DNA of 64,000 nucleotides from positions 2,066,001 to 2,130,000 of the forward strand of contig NZ_JAEKFH010000003.1 in the NCBI RefSeq assembly GCF_016650695.1. Direction: 5' to 3'. This document shows positions 7,890-16,133 of the stretch, piece after piece. Position numbers and translations under genes: made by a program. This DNA comes from Pseudomonas sp. TH41 (GTDB lineage: Bacteria; Pseudomonadota; Gammaproteobacteria; Pseudomonadales; Pseudomonadaceae). Position 1 is the stretch's first letter; every line of letters starts with the position of its first letter. The notes below the pieces were generated by a model. It had not been told where the DNA came from and searched no databases. It saw only the letters and a list, made by a program, of their open reading frames with translations.

Positions 7890-8621
7890 ATGAGTGACAA
7901 GGATAAACAGCCGCTTGCTGTATCGGCTTCAGCCCAACCCGAGGCGGAAACCGCCGATGCAGCGCTGCAGCATATCGTTGACGGCTTTTTGCATTTTCAT
8001 CACGAAGTCTTCCCTCAGCAGGAAGCGCTCTTCAAAAAACTCGCCACGGCTCAGAGCCCCAGAGCGATGTTCATCGCCTGCGCCGATTCGCGGATCGTTC
8101 CTGAACTGATCACTCAAAGCGCTCCCGGCGACCTGTTCGTGACCCGTAACGTCGGAAACGTTGTGCCACCTTATGGGCAAATGAACGGCGGTGTTTCCAC
8201 TGCTATCGAATACGCGGTGCTGGCCCTCGGTGTGCAGCACATCATCATCTGCGGGCATTCCGATTGCGGCGCCATGCGTGCGGTGCTCAACCCTGAAAGT
8301 CTGGAAAAGATGCCGACGGTCAAAGCCTGGCTGCGGCATGCAGAAGTGGCGAAAACCATGGTCCAGGAAAACTGCCATTGTGCGAATGAAGCCGAGAGCA
8401 TGCAGATCCTCACTGAAGAGAATGTGATCGCTCAACTCCAGCATTTACGCACGCACCCTTCGGTGGCTTCGCGTATGGCCAACGGTCAGCTGTTTATCCA
8501 TGGCTGGGTCTACAGCATCGAAACCAGCGAAATCAAAGCTTACGACGCGGACAAGGGTTGTTTCCTGCCGCTGGATGGCAGCCATCCGATTCCGGTGGCG
8601 ACGCCCAAAGCACGCTTCTAA
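7890..8621 (+). CDS. Beta-class carbonic anhydrase
   Basis: A 243-residue cytosolic enzyme interconverting CO2 and bicarbonate. Zinc ligands and the catalytic dyad are visible: Cys64, Asp66 and Arg68 in CADSR, and His123 and Cys126 in GHSDCG. The start at 7890 is chosen because GAGGATG lies at the correct distance; an in-frame start at 7791 would add a 33-residue tail not seen in the family. The gene for a SulP anion transporter follows 83 bp downstream, a recurring pairing that suggests combined bicarbonate uptake and interconversion. Confidence 0.92.
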   Translation: MSDKDKQPLAVSASAQPEAETADAALQHIVDGFLHFHHEVFPQQEALFKKLATAQSPRAMFIACADSRIVPELITQSAPGDLFVTRNVGNVVPPYGQMNGGVSTAIEYAVLALGVQHIIICGHSDCGAMRAVLNPESLEKMPTVKAWLRHAEVAKTMVQENCHCANEAESMQILTEENVIAQLQHLRTHPSVASRMANGQLFIHGWVYSIETSEIKAYDADKGCFLPLDGSHPIPVATPKARF

Positions 8622-8704
8622 CGCCTCCTAATGTGGTAAAGCCGAGGCTGCTGATCAAGCAGCCTGGCTTCGCCACGCCTGAAGAAAACCTCGGGAGAAC
8701 CCAC

Positions 8705-10231
8705 ATGCGTGCTGCGCAACTCAAAGCTGTTCTGCCACGGGAGCTGCTCGCTTCCGTGGTCGTGTTTCTGGTCGCCCTGCCCTTGTGCATGGGTATCGCC
8801 ATCGCCTCGGGGCTGCCGCCCGCCAAAGGTCTGATCACCGGCATCATCGGGGGATTGGTGGTGGGCTGGATTGCCGGCTCGCCGCTGCAAGTCAGCGGCC
8901 CGGCAGCGGGTTTGGCGGTTCTGGTGTTCGAACTGGTGCGCCAGCATGGCATCGCCATGCTCGGGCCAATTCTGCTGCTCGCGGGCTTTCTGCAACTGGT
9001 GGCCGGGAGATTGAAGCTGGGCTGCTGGTTCCGGGTGACGGCGCCTGCGGTGGTGTACGGAATGCTCGCCGGAATTGGCGTGCTGATCGTCTTGTCCCAG
9101 GTGCATGTAATGCTCGATGGCGTGCCCAAGCCGTCGGGACTGGATAACCTGTCAGCCTTTCCGGCCGCCGTGGCTCAGGCGTTGCCTTCTCTCGGCTGGC
9201 AAGCGGGGTTGCTCGGGCTGTCGACCATTGCCGTGATGTGGCTGTGGGAAAAATTCCGTCCGCATTCCCTGCGCTTCATTCCCGGTGCGTTACTGGGTGT
9301 AGGCATGGCAACTGTCGCCAGTCTGGCGCTGGCGCTGCAGGTCAAGCGCGTTGAAGTGCCGGCGAATCTCGCCGAAGCCATCGACTGGCTGAAACCTGCG
9401 GACTTGCTCAACCTCGCAGACCCGACACTGCTGATCGCGGCCTTCGCCGTAGCCTTCATCGCCAGCGCCGAAACCCTGCTCTCCGCCGCGGCGGTCGATC
9501 GCATGCACAGCGGTCAACGTTCGGATTTCGACCGGGAATTATCAGCTCAAGGTGTAGGCAACATGCTCTGCGGTCTGCTCGGCGCGCTACCGATGACCGG
9601 GGTGATCGTGCGCAGTTCGGCCAATGTTCAGGCCGGCGCCACCACGCGACTGTCGGCGGTGTTCCATGGCCTGTGGTTGCTGGCTTTCGTCCTGCTGCTG
9701 TCCAGTGTGCTGCAACGCATTCCGGTGGCGAGTCTGGCGGGGGTTTTGGTTTACACCGGTTTCAAACTGGTCGACCTCAAGACCTTTCGCGGTCTGAGCC
9801 GTTATGGCCGGATGCCGATGTTCACTTACGCGGCGACGGCGCTGGCCATCATCTTCACTGACTTGCTGACCGGCGTGCTGATTGGCTTTGGTCTGACACT
9901 CGTCAAGCTTGCCTGGAAAGCGTCGCGGCTGAAGATCAGCCTGATTGACCTGCCCAAGGAAGGAGAAATGGAGTTGCGACTGATGGGGGCCGCGACTTTT
10001 CTCAAGGTGCCGGCGCTGACACAGGTGCTGGGGACCATCCCCGCCGGTACGACAGTGCATGTGCCGCTCAATAACCTGAGCTACATCGATCACTCGTGTC
10101 TGGAATTACTTGAGGAATGGGGTCGGGCGAATGCAGCGAAGGGCTCGACGCTATTGATTGAGGCACGGGGGTTGAAGCGCAGGCTGGAGGGGCGATTGCG
10201 GACCACGGCCGGCATCGGTTCCACCGGGTAG
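8705..10231 (+). CDS. SulP-family inorganic anion transporter
   Basis: A 508-residue inner-membrane protein with about a dozen hydrophobic segments and a C-terminal STAS-like domain (from about residue 415; LNNLSYIDHSCLELLEEW). The N-terminal transport core has the SulP features of an early helix (VVVFLVALPLCMGIAIASGLPPAKGL) and a conserved SAETLLSAAAVDRM stretch. The ATG at 8705 follows GGGAGAA. Family members carry sulfate or bicarbonate; the beta-carbonic anhydrase just upstream makes bicarbonate the more likely substrate, by inference. Confidence 0.9.
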   Translation: MRAAQLKAVLPRELLASVVVFLVALPLCMGIAIASGLPPAKGLITGIIGGLVVGWIAGSPLQVSGPAAGLAVLVFELVRQHGIAMLGPILLLAGFLQLVAGRLKLGCWFRVTAPAVVYGMLAGIGVLIVLSQVHVMLDGVPKPSGLDNLSAFPAAVAQALPSLGWQAGLLGLSTIAVMWLWEKFRPHSLRFIPGALLGVGMATVASLALALQVKRVEVPANLAEAIDWLKPADLLNLADPTLLIAAFAVAFIASAETLLSAAAVDRMHSGQRSDFDRELSAQGVGNMLCGLLGALPMTGVIVRSSANVQAGATTRLSAVFHGLWLLAFVLLLSSVLQRIPVASLAGVLVYTGFKLVDLKTFRGLSRYGRMPMFTYAATALAIIFTDLLTGVLIGFGLTLVKLAWKASRLKISLIDLPKEGEMELRLMGAATFLKVPALTQVLGTIPAGTTVHVPLNNLSYIDHSCLELLEEWGRANAAKGSTLLIEARGLKRRLEGRLRTTAGIGSTG

Positions 10232-10237
10232 ATCACT

Positions 10238-10317
10238 GTAGGAGCGAGCTTGCTCGCGATGGAGTGTCAGTCGATACGACGTAGCTGACACACCATCGCG
10301 AGCAAGCTCGCTCCTAC
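10238..10317. repeat. REPIN, GTAGG type, loop family B
   Basis: Two inverted REP arms with core GAGCGAGCTTGCTCGCGA flank a loop that is itself partly palindromic (GTGTCAG with CTGACAC). It lies between the convergent SulP and hypothetical genes. Confidence 0.9.
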
Positions 10318-10339
10318 AAGGGATTGTGTTGGCGTTAGA

Positions 10340-10990
10340 TCAAGCCGCCGGCTGATCGAGCTCCAGGCCCACGCCCAACTGACGCGACAGGCACGGCCAG
10401 CGTTTCCAGGCGGCGCCAGTGTCCGGACTGTTGAGTTTCTCGCGGTAGGCTTCCACCGACTCCAGCGCGAAACTGTCTTCGTCGAGCATTTCGTCGACGG
10501 CGTGATGCACCGCTTCATCCAGTTGGTTGGCGAACTCCTCACCGATCAATTGGTGAGCAATCAGGTTGGCGACAGTCATGTCCAAGGGGATCAGTGGCTG
10601 GCCGAAATGCTTGATGTACAGGTCGTTGACCTCTTCGACCAGACGGTGCGCCAGATAGGCTTCGTCCAGCAGACTGTCCAGGCCGACATGACCGTTCATG
10701 ATGGCCGGGGGCTGGAGAAAGAACTGCTCGGCGATTTTCAGCACCGGTTTGATCTGTGATTCGATGCCCGCTTCCCTGGCGACTTCATTGGCTGCATCCA
10801 GCAGGTCTGGCACTTGCTCTATATACGCGGCCACAAAACGCGTCATCACGCCGTTGGCGTCGACATCCGGCAATTGGATGGCGGAGTGAAGGTGCGGCAG
10901 TTGGGTTTCCAGTTGACGAGTGAGCAGGCCGGTCTCGGCCTCGTGTTGTTGGGCTTTTTGGATCTGCTCGCGCAATGCGGCGGTGTTCAT
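10340..10990 (-). CDS. Conserved hypothetical protein (PA0104-like)
   Basis: A 216-residue soluble, acidic, mostly helical protein with no signal peptide and no recognised catalytic motif. The start at 10990 (MNTAALREQIQKAQQHEAE) has GGAG 6 bp upstream. The position next to the aa3 oxidase cluster matches the Pseudomonas arrangement in which a hypothetical gene (PA0104 in PAO1, from memory) precedes coxB. It is transcribed away from coxB, so it may share the 371-bp intergenic control region. Function unknown. Confidence 0.75.
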   Translation of the reverse strand: MNTAALREQIQKAQQHEAETGLLTRQLETQLPHLHSAIQLPDVDANGVMTRFVAAYIEQVPDLLDAANEVAREAGIESQIKPVLKIAEQFFLQPPAIMNGHVGLDSLLDEAYLAHRLVEEVNDLYIKHFGQPLIPLDMTVANLIAHQLIGEEFANQLDEAVHHAVDEMLDEDSFALESVEAYREKLNSPDTGAAWKRWPCLSRQLGVGLELDQPAA

Positions 10991-11192
10991 GAAAACTCCA
11001 GGAAACAAAGGCAATGAAATAGGGAAGACATAACTTAGCTGGCATACGAAAAAGGCTAAGACGCATTTGTCATAATTATTTCATCCTTGAGACACCAAAG
11101 TTATATCGATTTGCCACCACTCGTCTGCATCCTTCTCCATTCGTGACCTTGAACGCAAGTCCCAGCTGTTTCAGATCATTTACGCCGTCACA

Positions 11193-11220
11193 TTGCGAGG
11201 TCGCGGTCGCTGTCTATACT
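11193..11220 (+). promoter_or_regulatory. Candidate RpoS promoter of coxB
   Basis: CTATACT at 11214-11220 matches the sigma-38 preferred -10 element, including the leading C. TTGCGA at 11193-11198, 16 bp upstream, could be a -35. It lies about 140 bp before coxB. The aa3 oxidase of P. aeruginosa is reported to depend on RpoS. The rest of the 11.0-11.36 kb gap shows no gene. Confidence 0.55.
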
Positions 11221-11361
11221 CGGGTTGGAATGGAGTTAGCTGATGACGCCCGACTGCATATGCAGCAAGGCTCGGCGATTCAAGTTCGTAGTCTGAAAAA
11301 GCCGCTCCCTTGCCGCAGGTGAAAGCCGGCGGGATAACAAGAACGATAAGGGGAACCCGCA

Positions 11362-12489
11362 ATGATGCGACATCCACACGTCTGGATGGGCCTCCTGTTG
11401 TGGTCAATTTTCAGTCAGGCGCAAGCGGCCTGGACTGTGAATATGGCGCCTGGAGCGACTGAAATCAGTCACGCAGTATTTGACCTGCACATGACCATTT
11501 TCTGGATCTGTGTAGTGATCGGCATCATCGTCTTCGGCGCCATGTTCTGGTCGATGATGGTCCACCGCCGCTCTACCGGGCAGGTGGCCGCAAAATTTCA
11601 TGAAAGCACCACCGTCGAAATCCTCTGGACCATCGTGCCCTTCGTGATCCTGGTGGCCATGGCGATTCCGGCTACCGCCACCCTGATCAGGATGTACGAC
11701 GCCAGTGAGCCGGATATTGATATCCAGATCACCGGCTATCAGTGGAAGTGGCATTACAAATACCTGGGCCAGGACGTCGAGTTCTTCAGCAACCTGACCA
11801 CCCCCGCCGACCAGATCCACAACAAGGAAACCAAGGGCGAGCACTACTTGCTCGAGGTCGACAAGCCACTGGTGCTGCCGATTGGCGCCAAGGTGCGGTT
11901 TCTGGTGACGTCCGCCGACGTCATCCACTCCTGGTGGGTACCGGCCTTCGCGGTCAAGCGCGATGCGATCCCGGGGTTCGTCAACGAAGCCTGGACCCGC
12001 ATTGAAAAGCCCGGCATCTACCGTGGCCAGTGCGCCGAGTTGTGCGGCAAGGACCATGGCTTCATGCCGATCGTGGTCGAGGTCAAGGAAAAGGCCGATT
12101 ACGAAAAATGGCTGGGCGAACGCAAGGCTGAAGCCACGCAGCTCAAAGAGCTGACCAGCAAGGAGTGGACCCTCGACGAGCTCAAAGAGCGCGGCGACAA
12201 GGTCTATCACACCACCTGCGTGGCCTGTCACCAGGCCGAAGGCCAGGGCCTGCCGCCAATGTTCCCGGCGCTCAAAGGCTCGCCGATTGCTACCGGCCCC
12301 AAAGCCGACCACCTGCACCGCGTTTACTTCGGCAAACCCGGCACCGCCATGGCGGCGTTCGGCAAGCAGCTTTCGGAAGTCGATATCGCGGCGGTCGTGA
12401 CCTACGAACGTAACGCCTGGGGCAACAACAAAGGCGACATGGTCACTCCTAAAGAAGTGCTGGAGCTGAAACAGGCGGAAAGCAAATGA
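11362..12489 (+). CDS. coxB: Cytochrome c oxidase subunit II with fused cytochrome c
   Basis: A 375-residue subunit II of the aa3-type terminal oxidase. It has an N-terminal signal sequence, two transmembrane helices (about 40-62 and 88-108) and a periplasmic CuA domain with His189, Cys224, Glu226, Cys228, His232 and Met235. A C-terminal cytochrome c domain follows, with heme site CVACH at 286-290 and a later Met ligand, the caa3 arrangement. It accepts electrons from cytochrome c. ATGs at 11362 and 11365 are both possible, after AAGGGGAA. First gene of the coxB-coxA-ctaG-coxC group. Confidence 0.95.
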   Translation: MMRHPHVWMGLLLWSIFSQAQAAWTVNMAPGATEISHAVFDLHMTIFWICVVIGIIVFGAMFWSMMVHRRSTGQVAAKFHESTTVEILWTIVPFVILVAMAIPATATLIRMYDASEPDIDIQITGYQWKWHYKYLGQDVEFFSNLTTPADQIHNKETKGEHYLLEVDKPLVLPIGAKVRFLVTSADVIHSWWVPAFAVKRDAIPGFVNEAWTRIEKPGIYRGQCAELCGKDHGFMPIVVEVKEKADYEKWLGERKAEATQLKELTSKEWTLDELKERGDKVYHTTCVACHQAEGQGLPPMFPALKGSPIATGPKADHLHRVYFGKPGTAMAAFGKQLSEVDIAAVVTYERNAWGNNKGDMVTPKEVLELKQAESK

Positions 12490-12571
12490 CCCGGTCTATT
12501 GCCCACGTAAGGAACCGGTCGGGGCTGCGCGCCCCGGCCTGCCCAGCCCATCTGTTTGCAGGAGACAGGAC

Positions 12572-14164
12572 ATGACTGCTGTAATCGATGAACATGTTCA
12601 TACCGCCACCGACCACGCCCATGGCCCCGCCAAAGGCCTGATGCGGTGGGTGCTGACCACCAACCACAAGGACATCGGCACGCTGTACCTGTGGTTTGCG
12701 TTCACCATGTTCCTGTTGGGCGGCTCGTTCGCAATGGTTATTCGCGCCGAGCTGTTCCAGCCGGGGCTGCAAATCGTCGAACCGGCATTCTTCAACCAGA
12801 TGACCACCATGCACGGTTTGGTCATGGTCTTCGGTGCGGTGATGCCGGCCTTCGTCGGCCTAGCCAACTGGATGATCCCGTTGATGATCGGCGCGCCGGA
12901 CATGGCCCTGCCACGGATGAACAACTTCAGCTTCTGGCTCCTGCCGGCGGCGTTCATTCTGCTGGTCTCGACCCTGTTCACTCCCGGCGGCGGGCCGAAT
13001 TTCGGCTGGACCTTCTACGCCCCGCTGTCGACGACCTACGCACCGGAAAGCGTGACCTTCTTCATCTTCGCGATTCACTTGATGGGCATCAGTTCGATCA
13101 TGGGCGCGATCAACGTAATCGCCACCATCCTCAATCTGCGCGCCCCTGGCATGACGCTGATGAAAATGCCGTTGTTCGTCTGGACCTGGCTGATCACTGC
13201 GTTCCTGTTGATCGCGGTGATGCCGGTGCTGGCCGGGTGCGTGACGATGATGCTGATGGACATCCACTTCGGCACCAGTTTCTTCAGTGCCGCCGGTGGA
13301 GGTGACCCGGTGTTGTTCCAACATGTGTTCTGGTTCTTCGGTCACCCCGAAGTGTACATCATGATCCTGCCGGCCTTTGGCGCTGTCAGTTCGATCATCC
13401 CGACCTTCTCGCGCAAACCGCTGTTCGGCTACACCTCGATGGTTTATGCGACGGCGAGTATCGCGTTCCTGTCGTTCATCGTCTGGGCGCACCACATGTT
13501 CGTGGTCGGCATTCCGTTGGTGGGCGAGTTGTTCTTCATGTACGCCACGCTGTTGATCGCCGTGCCCACCGGGGTGAAGGTGTTCAACTGGGCCAGCACC
13601 ATGTGGCAAGGCTCGCTGACCTTCGAGACGCCGATGCTGTTTGCGGTAGCCTTCGTGATCCTGTTCTCCATCGGTGGTTTCTCCGGATTGATGCTGGCCA
13701 TCGCCCCGGCGGACTTCCAGTACCAGGACACCTACTTTGTGGTCGCGCACTTCCATTACGTGCTGGTGCCGGGGGCGATCTTCGGGATCTTCGCCTCGGC
13801 CTACTACTGGATGCCGAAATGGACCGGCCACATGTACGACGAAACCCTCGGCAAGCTGCACTTCTGGCTCTCATTCATCGGCATGAACATGGCGTTCTTC
13901 CCGATGCACTTCGTGGGGCTGGCGGGCATGCCGCGACGGATTCCGGACTACAACCTGCAATTCGCCGACTTCAACATGGTCTCGTCGATCGGCGCGTTCA
14001 TGTTCGGCACCACGCAGTTGTTCTTCCTGTTCATCGTGATCAAGACCATCCGCGGCGGCCCGCCAGCGCCGGCCAAACCGTGGGACGGGGCCGAAGGCCT
14101 GGAGTGGAGCATTCCATCACCGGCGCCGTATCACACTTTCACCACCCCGCCGGAAGTGAAATGA
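12572..14164 (+). CDS. coxA: Cytochrome c oxidase subunit I
   Basis: A 530-residue, 12-helix catalytic subunit carrying heme a, heme a3 and CuB. Visible landmarks are TMHGLVMVFGAV (heme a ligand region), the cross-linked His-Tyr segment HPEVYIMILPAFG, the CuB histidines in WAHHMF and the HFHYVL heme-ligand pair near residue 400. It reduces O2 to water and pumps protons. A strong ribosome binding site (GCAGGAGACAGG) precedes the ATG. It lies 82 bp after coxB and 138 bp before ctaG; the latter gap holds a REPIN. Confidence 0.97.
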   Translation: MTAVIDEHVHTATDHAHGPAKGLMRWVLTTNHKDIGTLYLWFAFTMFLLGGSFAMVIRAELFQPGLQIVEPAFFNQMTTMHGLVMVFGAVMPAFVGLANWMIPLMIGAPDMALPRMNNFSFWLLPAAFILLVSTLFTPGGGPNFGWTFYAPLSTTYAPESVTFFIFAIHLMGISSIMGAINVIATILNLRAPGMTLMKMPLFVWTWLITAFLLIAVMPVLAGCVTMMLMDIHFGTSFFSAAGGGDPVLFQHVFWFFGHPEVYIMILPAFGAVSSIIPTFSRKPLFGYTSMVYATASIAFLSFIVWAHHMFVVGIPLVGELFFMYATLLIAVPTGVKVFNWASTMWQGSLTFETPMLFAVAFVILFSIGGFSGLMLAIAPADFQYQDTYFVVAHFHYVLVPGAIFGIFASAYYWMPKWTGHMYDETLGKLHFWLSFIGMNMAFFPMHFVGLAGMPRRIPDYNLQFADFNMVSSIGAFMFGTTQLFFLFIVIKTIRGGPPAPAKPWDGAEGLEWSIPSPAPYHTFTTPPEVK

Positions 14165-14178
14165 ACGCTTTTGCCCTT

Positions 14179-14276
14179 GCAGGAGCGAGCTTGCTCGCGA
14201 TGGTCGTCAACGATAACGCTGGAAGCCTGACACTCCGCGGCGTCCTCAGGTTTTTCGCGAGCAAGCTCGCTCCTAC
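14179..14276. repeat. REPIN inside the cox operon, loop family A
   Basis: Inverted REP arms at about 14179-14200 and 14255-14276 lie between coxA and ctaG. The loop contains GTCGTCAACGATAACGC, shared with the REPINs at 54.4, 33.4 and 58.0 kb. The position is 3' of coxA and close before the ctaG ribosome binding site. Confidence 0.9.
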
Positions 14277-14302
14277 AGGGTTATGCAAAGAGGGTCGGAG
14301 CC

Positions 14303-14860
14303 ATGGCTGATTCGATTTCTCTGAAGAAGCTGGTCACGCGCCTGTTACTGGTGGTGGTGGCGATGTTTATCTTCGGGTTTGCCCTGGTGCCGATCTACGA
14401 CGTGATGTGCAAGGCGTTCGGCATCAACGGCAAAACCGCCGGGCAATATGAAGGCGAGCAAGTGGTCGATAAGTCGCGGCAAGTGCGCGTGCAGTTTCTG
14501 TCGATGAATAACGCCGACATGGTCTGGGAGTTCTATCCCAAGGGCAATGAGCTGACGGCGCATCCGGGGGCAGTGAACGAGATGATTTTCGTCGCCTACA
14601 ACCCGACCGATCACGCTATGAGCGCCCAGGCAGTGCCGAGCATCGCGCCCAGTGAAGCGGCGGCGTACTTCCATAAAACCGAATGTTTCTGCTTTACCCA
14701 ACAAGTGCTGCAGCCCGGTCAACGGATCGAGATGCCGGTACGTTTCATCGTTGACCGTGACATGCCCAAGGATGTGAAGCACCTGACGCTGTCCTACACG
14801 CTGTTCGATATCACCGCACGTCATCCGCCCGTGACTGTTGCTGCAAGCACCGGTGGCTAG
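14303..14860 (+). CDS. ctaG: Cytochrome oxidase copper-insertion protein Cox11/CtaG
   Basis: A 185-residue protein with one N-terminal transmembrane helix (about 10-33) and a periplasmic immunoglobulin-like domain. The copper motif CFCF lies in TECFCFTQQ at about 131-137. It delivers copper to the CuB site of CoxA. GGAG precedes the ATG. It sits between coxA and coxC as in other proteobacterial oxidase operons. Confidence 0.93.
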   Translation: MADSISLKKLVTRLLLVVVAMFIFGFALVPIYDVMCKAFGINGKTAGQYEGEQVVDKSRQVRVQFLSMNNADMVWEFYPKGNELTAHPGAVNEMIFVAYNPTDHAMSAQAVPSIAPSEAAAYFHKTECFCFTQQVLQPGQRIEMPVRFIVDRDMPKDVKHLTLSYTLFDITARHPPVTVAASTGG

Positions 14861-14892
14861 GCGTTAAGCGTGCCCGATAAGGAGAACAATAA

Positions 14893-15780
14893 ATGGCAAC
14901 TCATGAACACTATTACGTACCGGCCCAGAGCAAATGGCCGATCATCGCCACGCTCGGCATGCTCACCACCGTGTTCGGTCTGGCCACCTGGTTCAACGAC
15001 CTGAAGGCGGCGCGTCCGGAATCCCACGGTCCGCTGATCTTTTTCGTCGGTGGCCTGTTACTGGCGTACATGCTGTTCGGCTGGTTCGGTACGGTGGTCA
15101 AGGAAGGTCGCGCCGGACTGTACAGCGCCCAGATGGATCGCTCCTTTCGCTGGGGCATGAGCTGGTTCATTTTCTCGGAAGTGATGTTCTTCATCGCGTT
15201 CTTCGGTGCGCTGTTTTATGTACGGCATATTTCCGGCCCGGCACTGGGTGGGGAAGGCCCGAAAGGCATTGCCCACATGCTTTGGCCGAACTTCCAGTTT
15301 GCCTGGCCATTGCTGCACACCCCGGACCCGACACTCTTTCCACCGCCCAAAGAAGTGATCAGCCCTTGGGGCCTGCCGCTGCTCAACACCGTATTGCTGG
15401 TGAGTTCCAGCGTCACCGTGACCATCGCTCACCACGCCTTGAAAAAGGGCCATCGCGGCGCGCTGAAAATCTGGCTGGCGATCACCGTGTTGCTCGGCTG
15501 TGGGTTTCTCAGCTTCCAGGCCGAAGAGTACATGCACGCCTATCACGAACTGGGCCTGACGTTGGGCTCGGGCATCTACGGCGCGACCTTCTTCATGCTC
15601 ACCGGTTTCCACGGGGCTCACGTGACGATCGGCACCATCATCCTGTTCGTGATGCTGATGCGGATCATGCGCGGGCACTTTGATGCCGATCACCAATTCG
15701 GCTTTGAGGCGGCGAGTTGGTACTGGCACTTCGTGGATGTGGTGTGGATCGGTTTGTTCGTTTTCGTCTACGTGCTGTAG
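14893..15780 (+). CDS. coxC: Cytochrome c oxidase subunit III
   Basis: A 295-residue, seven-helix subunit III stabilising the oxidase core. Conserved features include WFSEVMFF-like WFIFSEVMFFIAFFGA near residue 95, EEYMHAYHELGLTLGSGIYG near 215 and the C-terminal WYWHFVDVVWIGLFVFVYVL. AAGGAG precedes the ATG. The TAG stop at 15778-15780 lies inside the left arm of a REPIN, so the repeat begins exactly at the end of the gene. Confidence 0.95.
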   Translation: MATHEHYYVPAQSKWPIIATLGMLTTVFGLATWFNDLKAARPESHGPLIFFVGGLLLAYMLFGWFGTVVKEGRAGLYSAQMDRSFRWGMSWFIFSEVMFFIAFFGALFYVRHISGPALGGEGPKGIAHMLWPNFQFAWPLLHTPDPTLFPPPKEVISPWGLPLLNTVLLVSSSVTVTIAHHALKKGHRGALKIWLAITVLLGCGFLSFQAEEYMHAYHELGLTLGSGIYGATFFMLTGFHGAHVTIGTIILFVMLMRIMRGHFDADHQFGFEAASWYWHFVDVVWIGLFVFVYVL

Positions 15781-15857
15781 GAGCGAGCTTGCTCGCGAAG
15801 ACGTGTCAGATACGTTGATTTCGACTGAGACACCTTCGCGAGCAAGCTCGCTCCTAC
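15777..15857. repeat. REPIN at the coxC stop, loop family B
   Basis: Inverted REP arms separated by a loop with GTGTCAG...CTGAGACAC. The first arm begins on the last codon of coxC and the last arm ends 3 bp from the stop of the convergent DUF2909 gene. Confidence 0.9.
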
Positions 15858-15859
15858 AG

Positions 15860-16063
15860 CTACCAAGGCGCAGTCGAGACCAACTGGCCGCTGTAGAAAC
15901 CCCAGGCGATCAAGCCGACGGTGGTGGCGGCCAGCGCAACACGAACACTCAAGGCAATGACGAGGCGGTTCGAGCTGCTGTCGTCCTTGACCAGAAAAAA
16001 CAGGCCGCTGAACAGGCTGACAACCGTGGCAATCAGCATCAGGACGATGGCTGCTTTGAGCAT
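15860..16063 (-). CDS. Twin-transmembrane protein, DUF2909 family
   Basis: A 67-residue membrane protein with two hydrophobic helices (about 4-26 and 37-58) joined by a short polar loop (KDDSSSNR). It matches the DUF2909 twin-transmembrane proteins found in oxidase assembly clusters. It is antisense to the surrounding cox genes: convergent with coxC and divergent from the SURF1 gene, with a 70-bp gap. It probably acts in oxidase assembly, but this is inferred from context only. Confidence 0.75.
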   Translation of the reverse strand: MLKAAIVLMLIATVVSLFSGLFFLVKDDSSSNRLVIALSVRVALAATTVGLIAWGFYSGQLVSTAPW

Positions 16064-16133
16064 GGTGGGACTCCGGGGGTAAGGCGATGCACTTGAGTAT
16101 AGCTATCGCGATGACCGACTTTCTGGCGACGCC

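Noticed and set aside
10267..10542. Short frames containing GASLLAM-like peptides
   Set aside because: The peptide is the translation of the REP core, seen wherever a REP lies in that frame. It appears in many unrelated positions and marks the repeat, not a gene.
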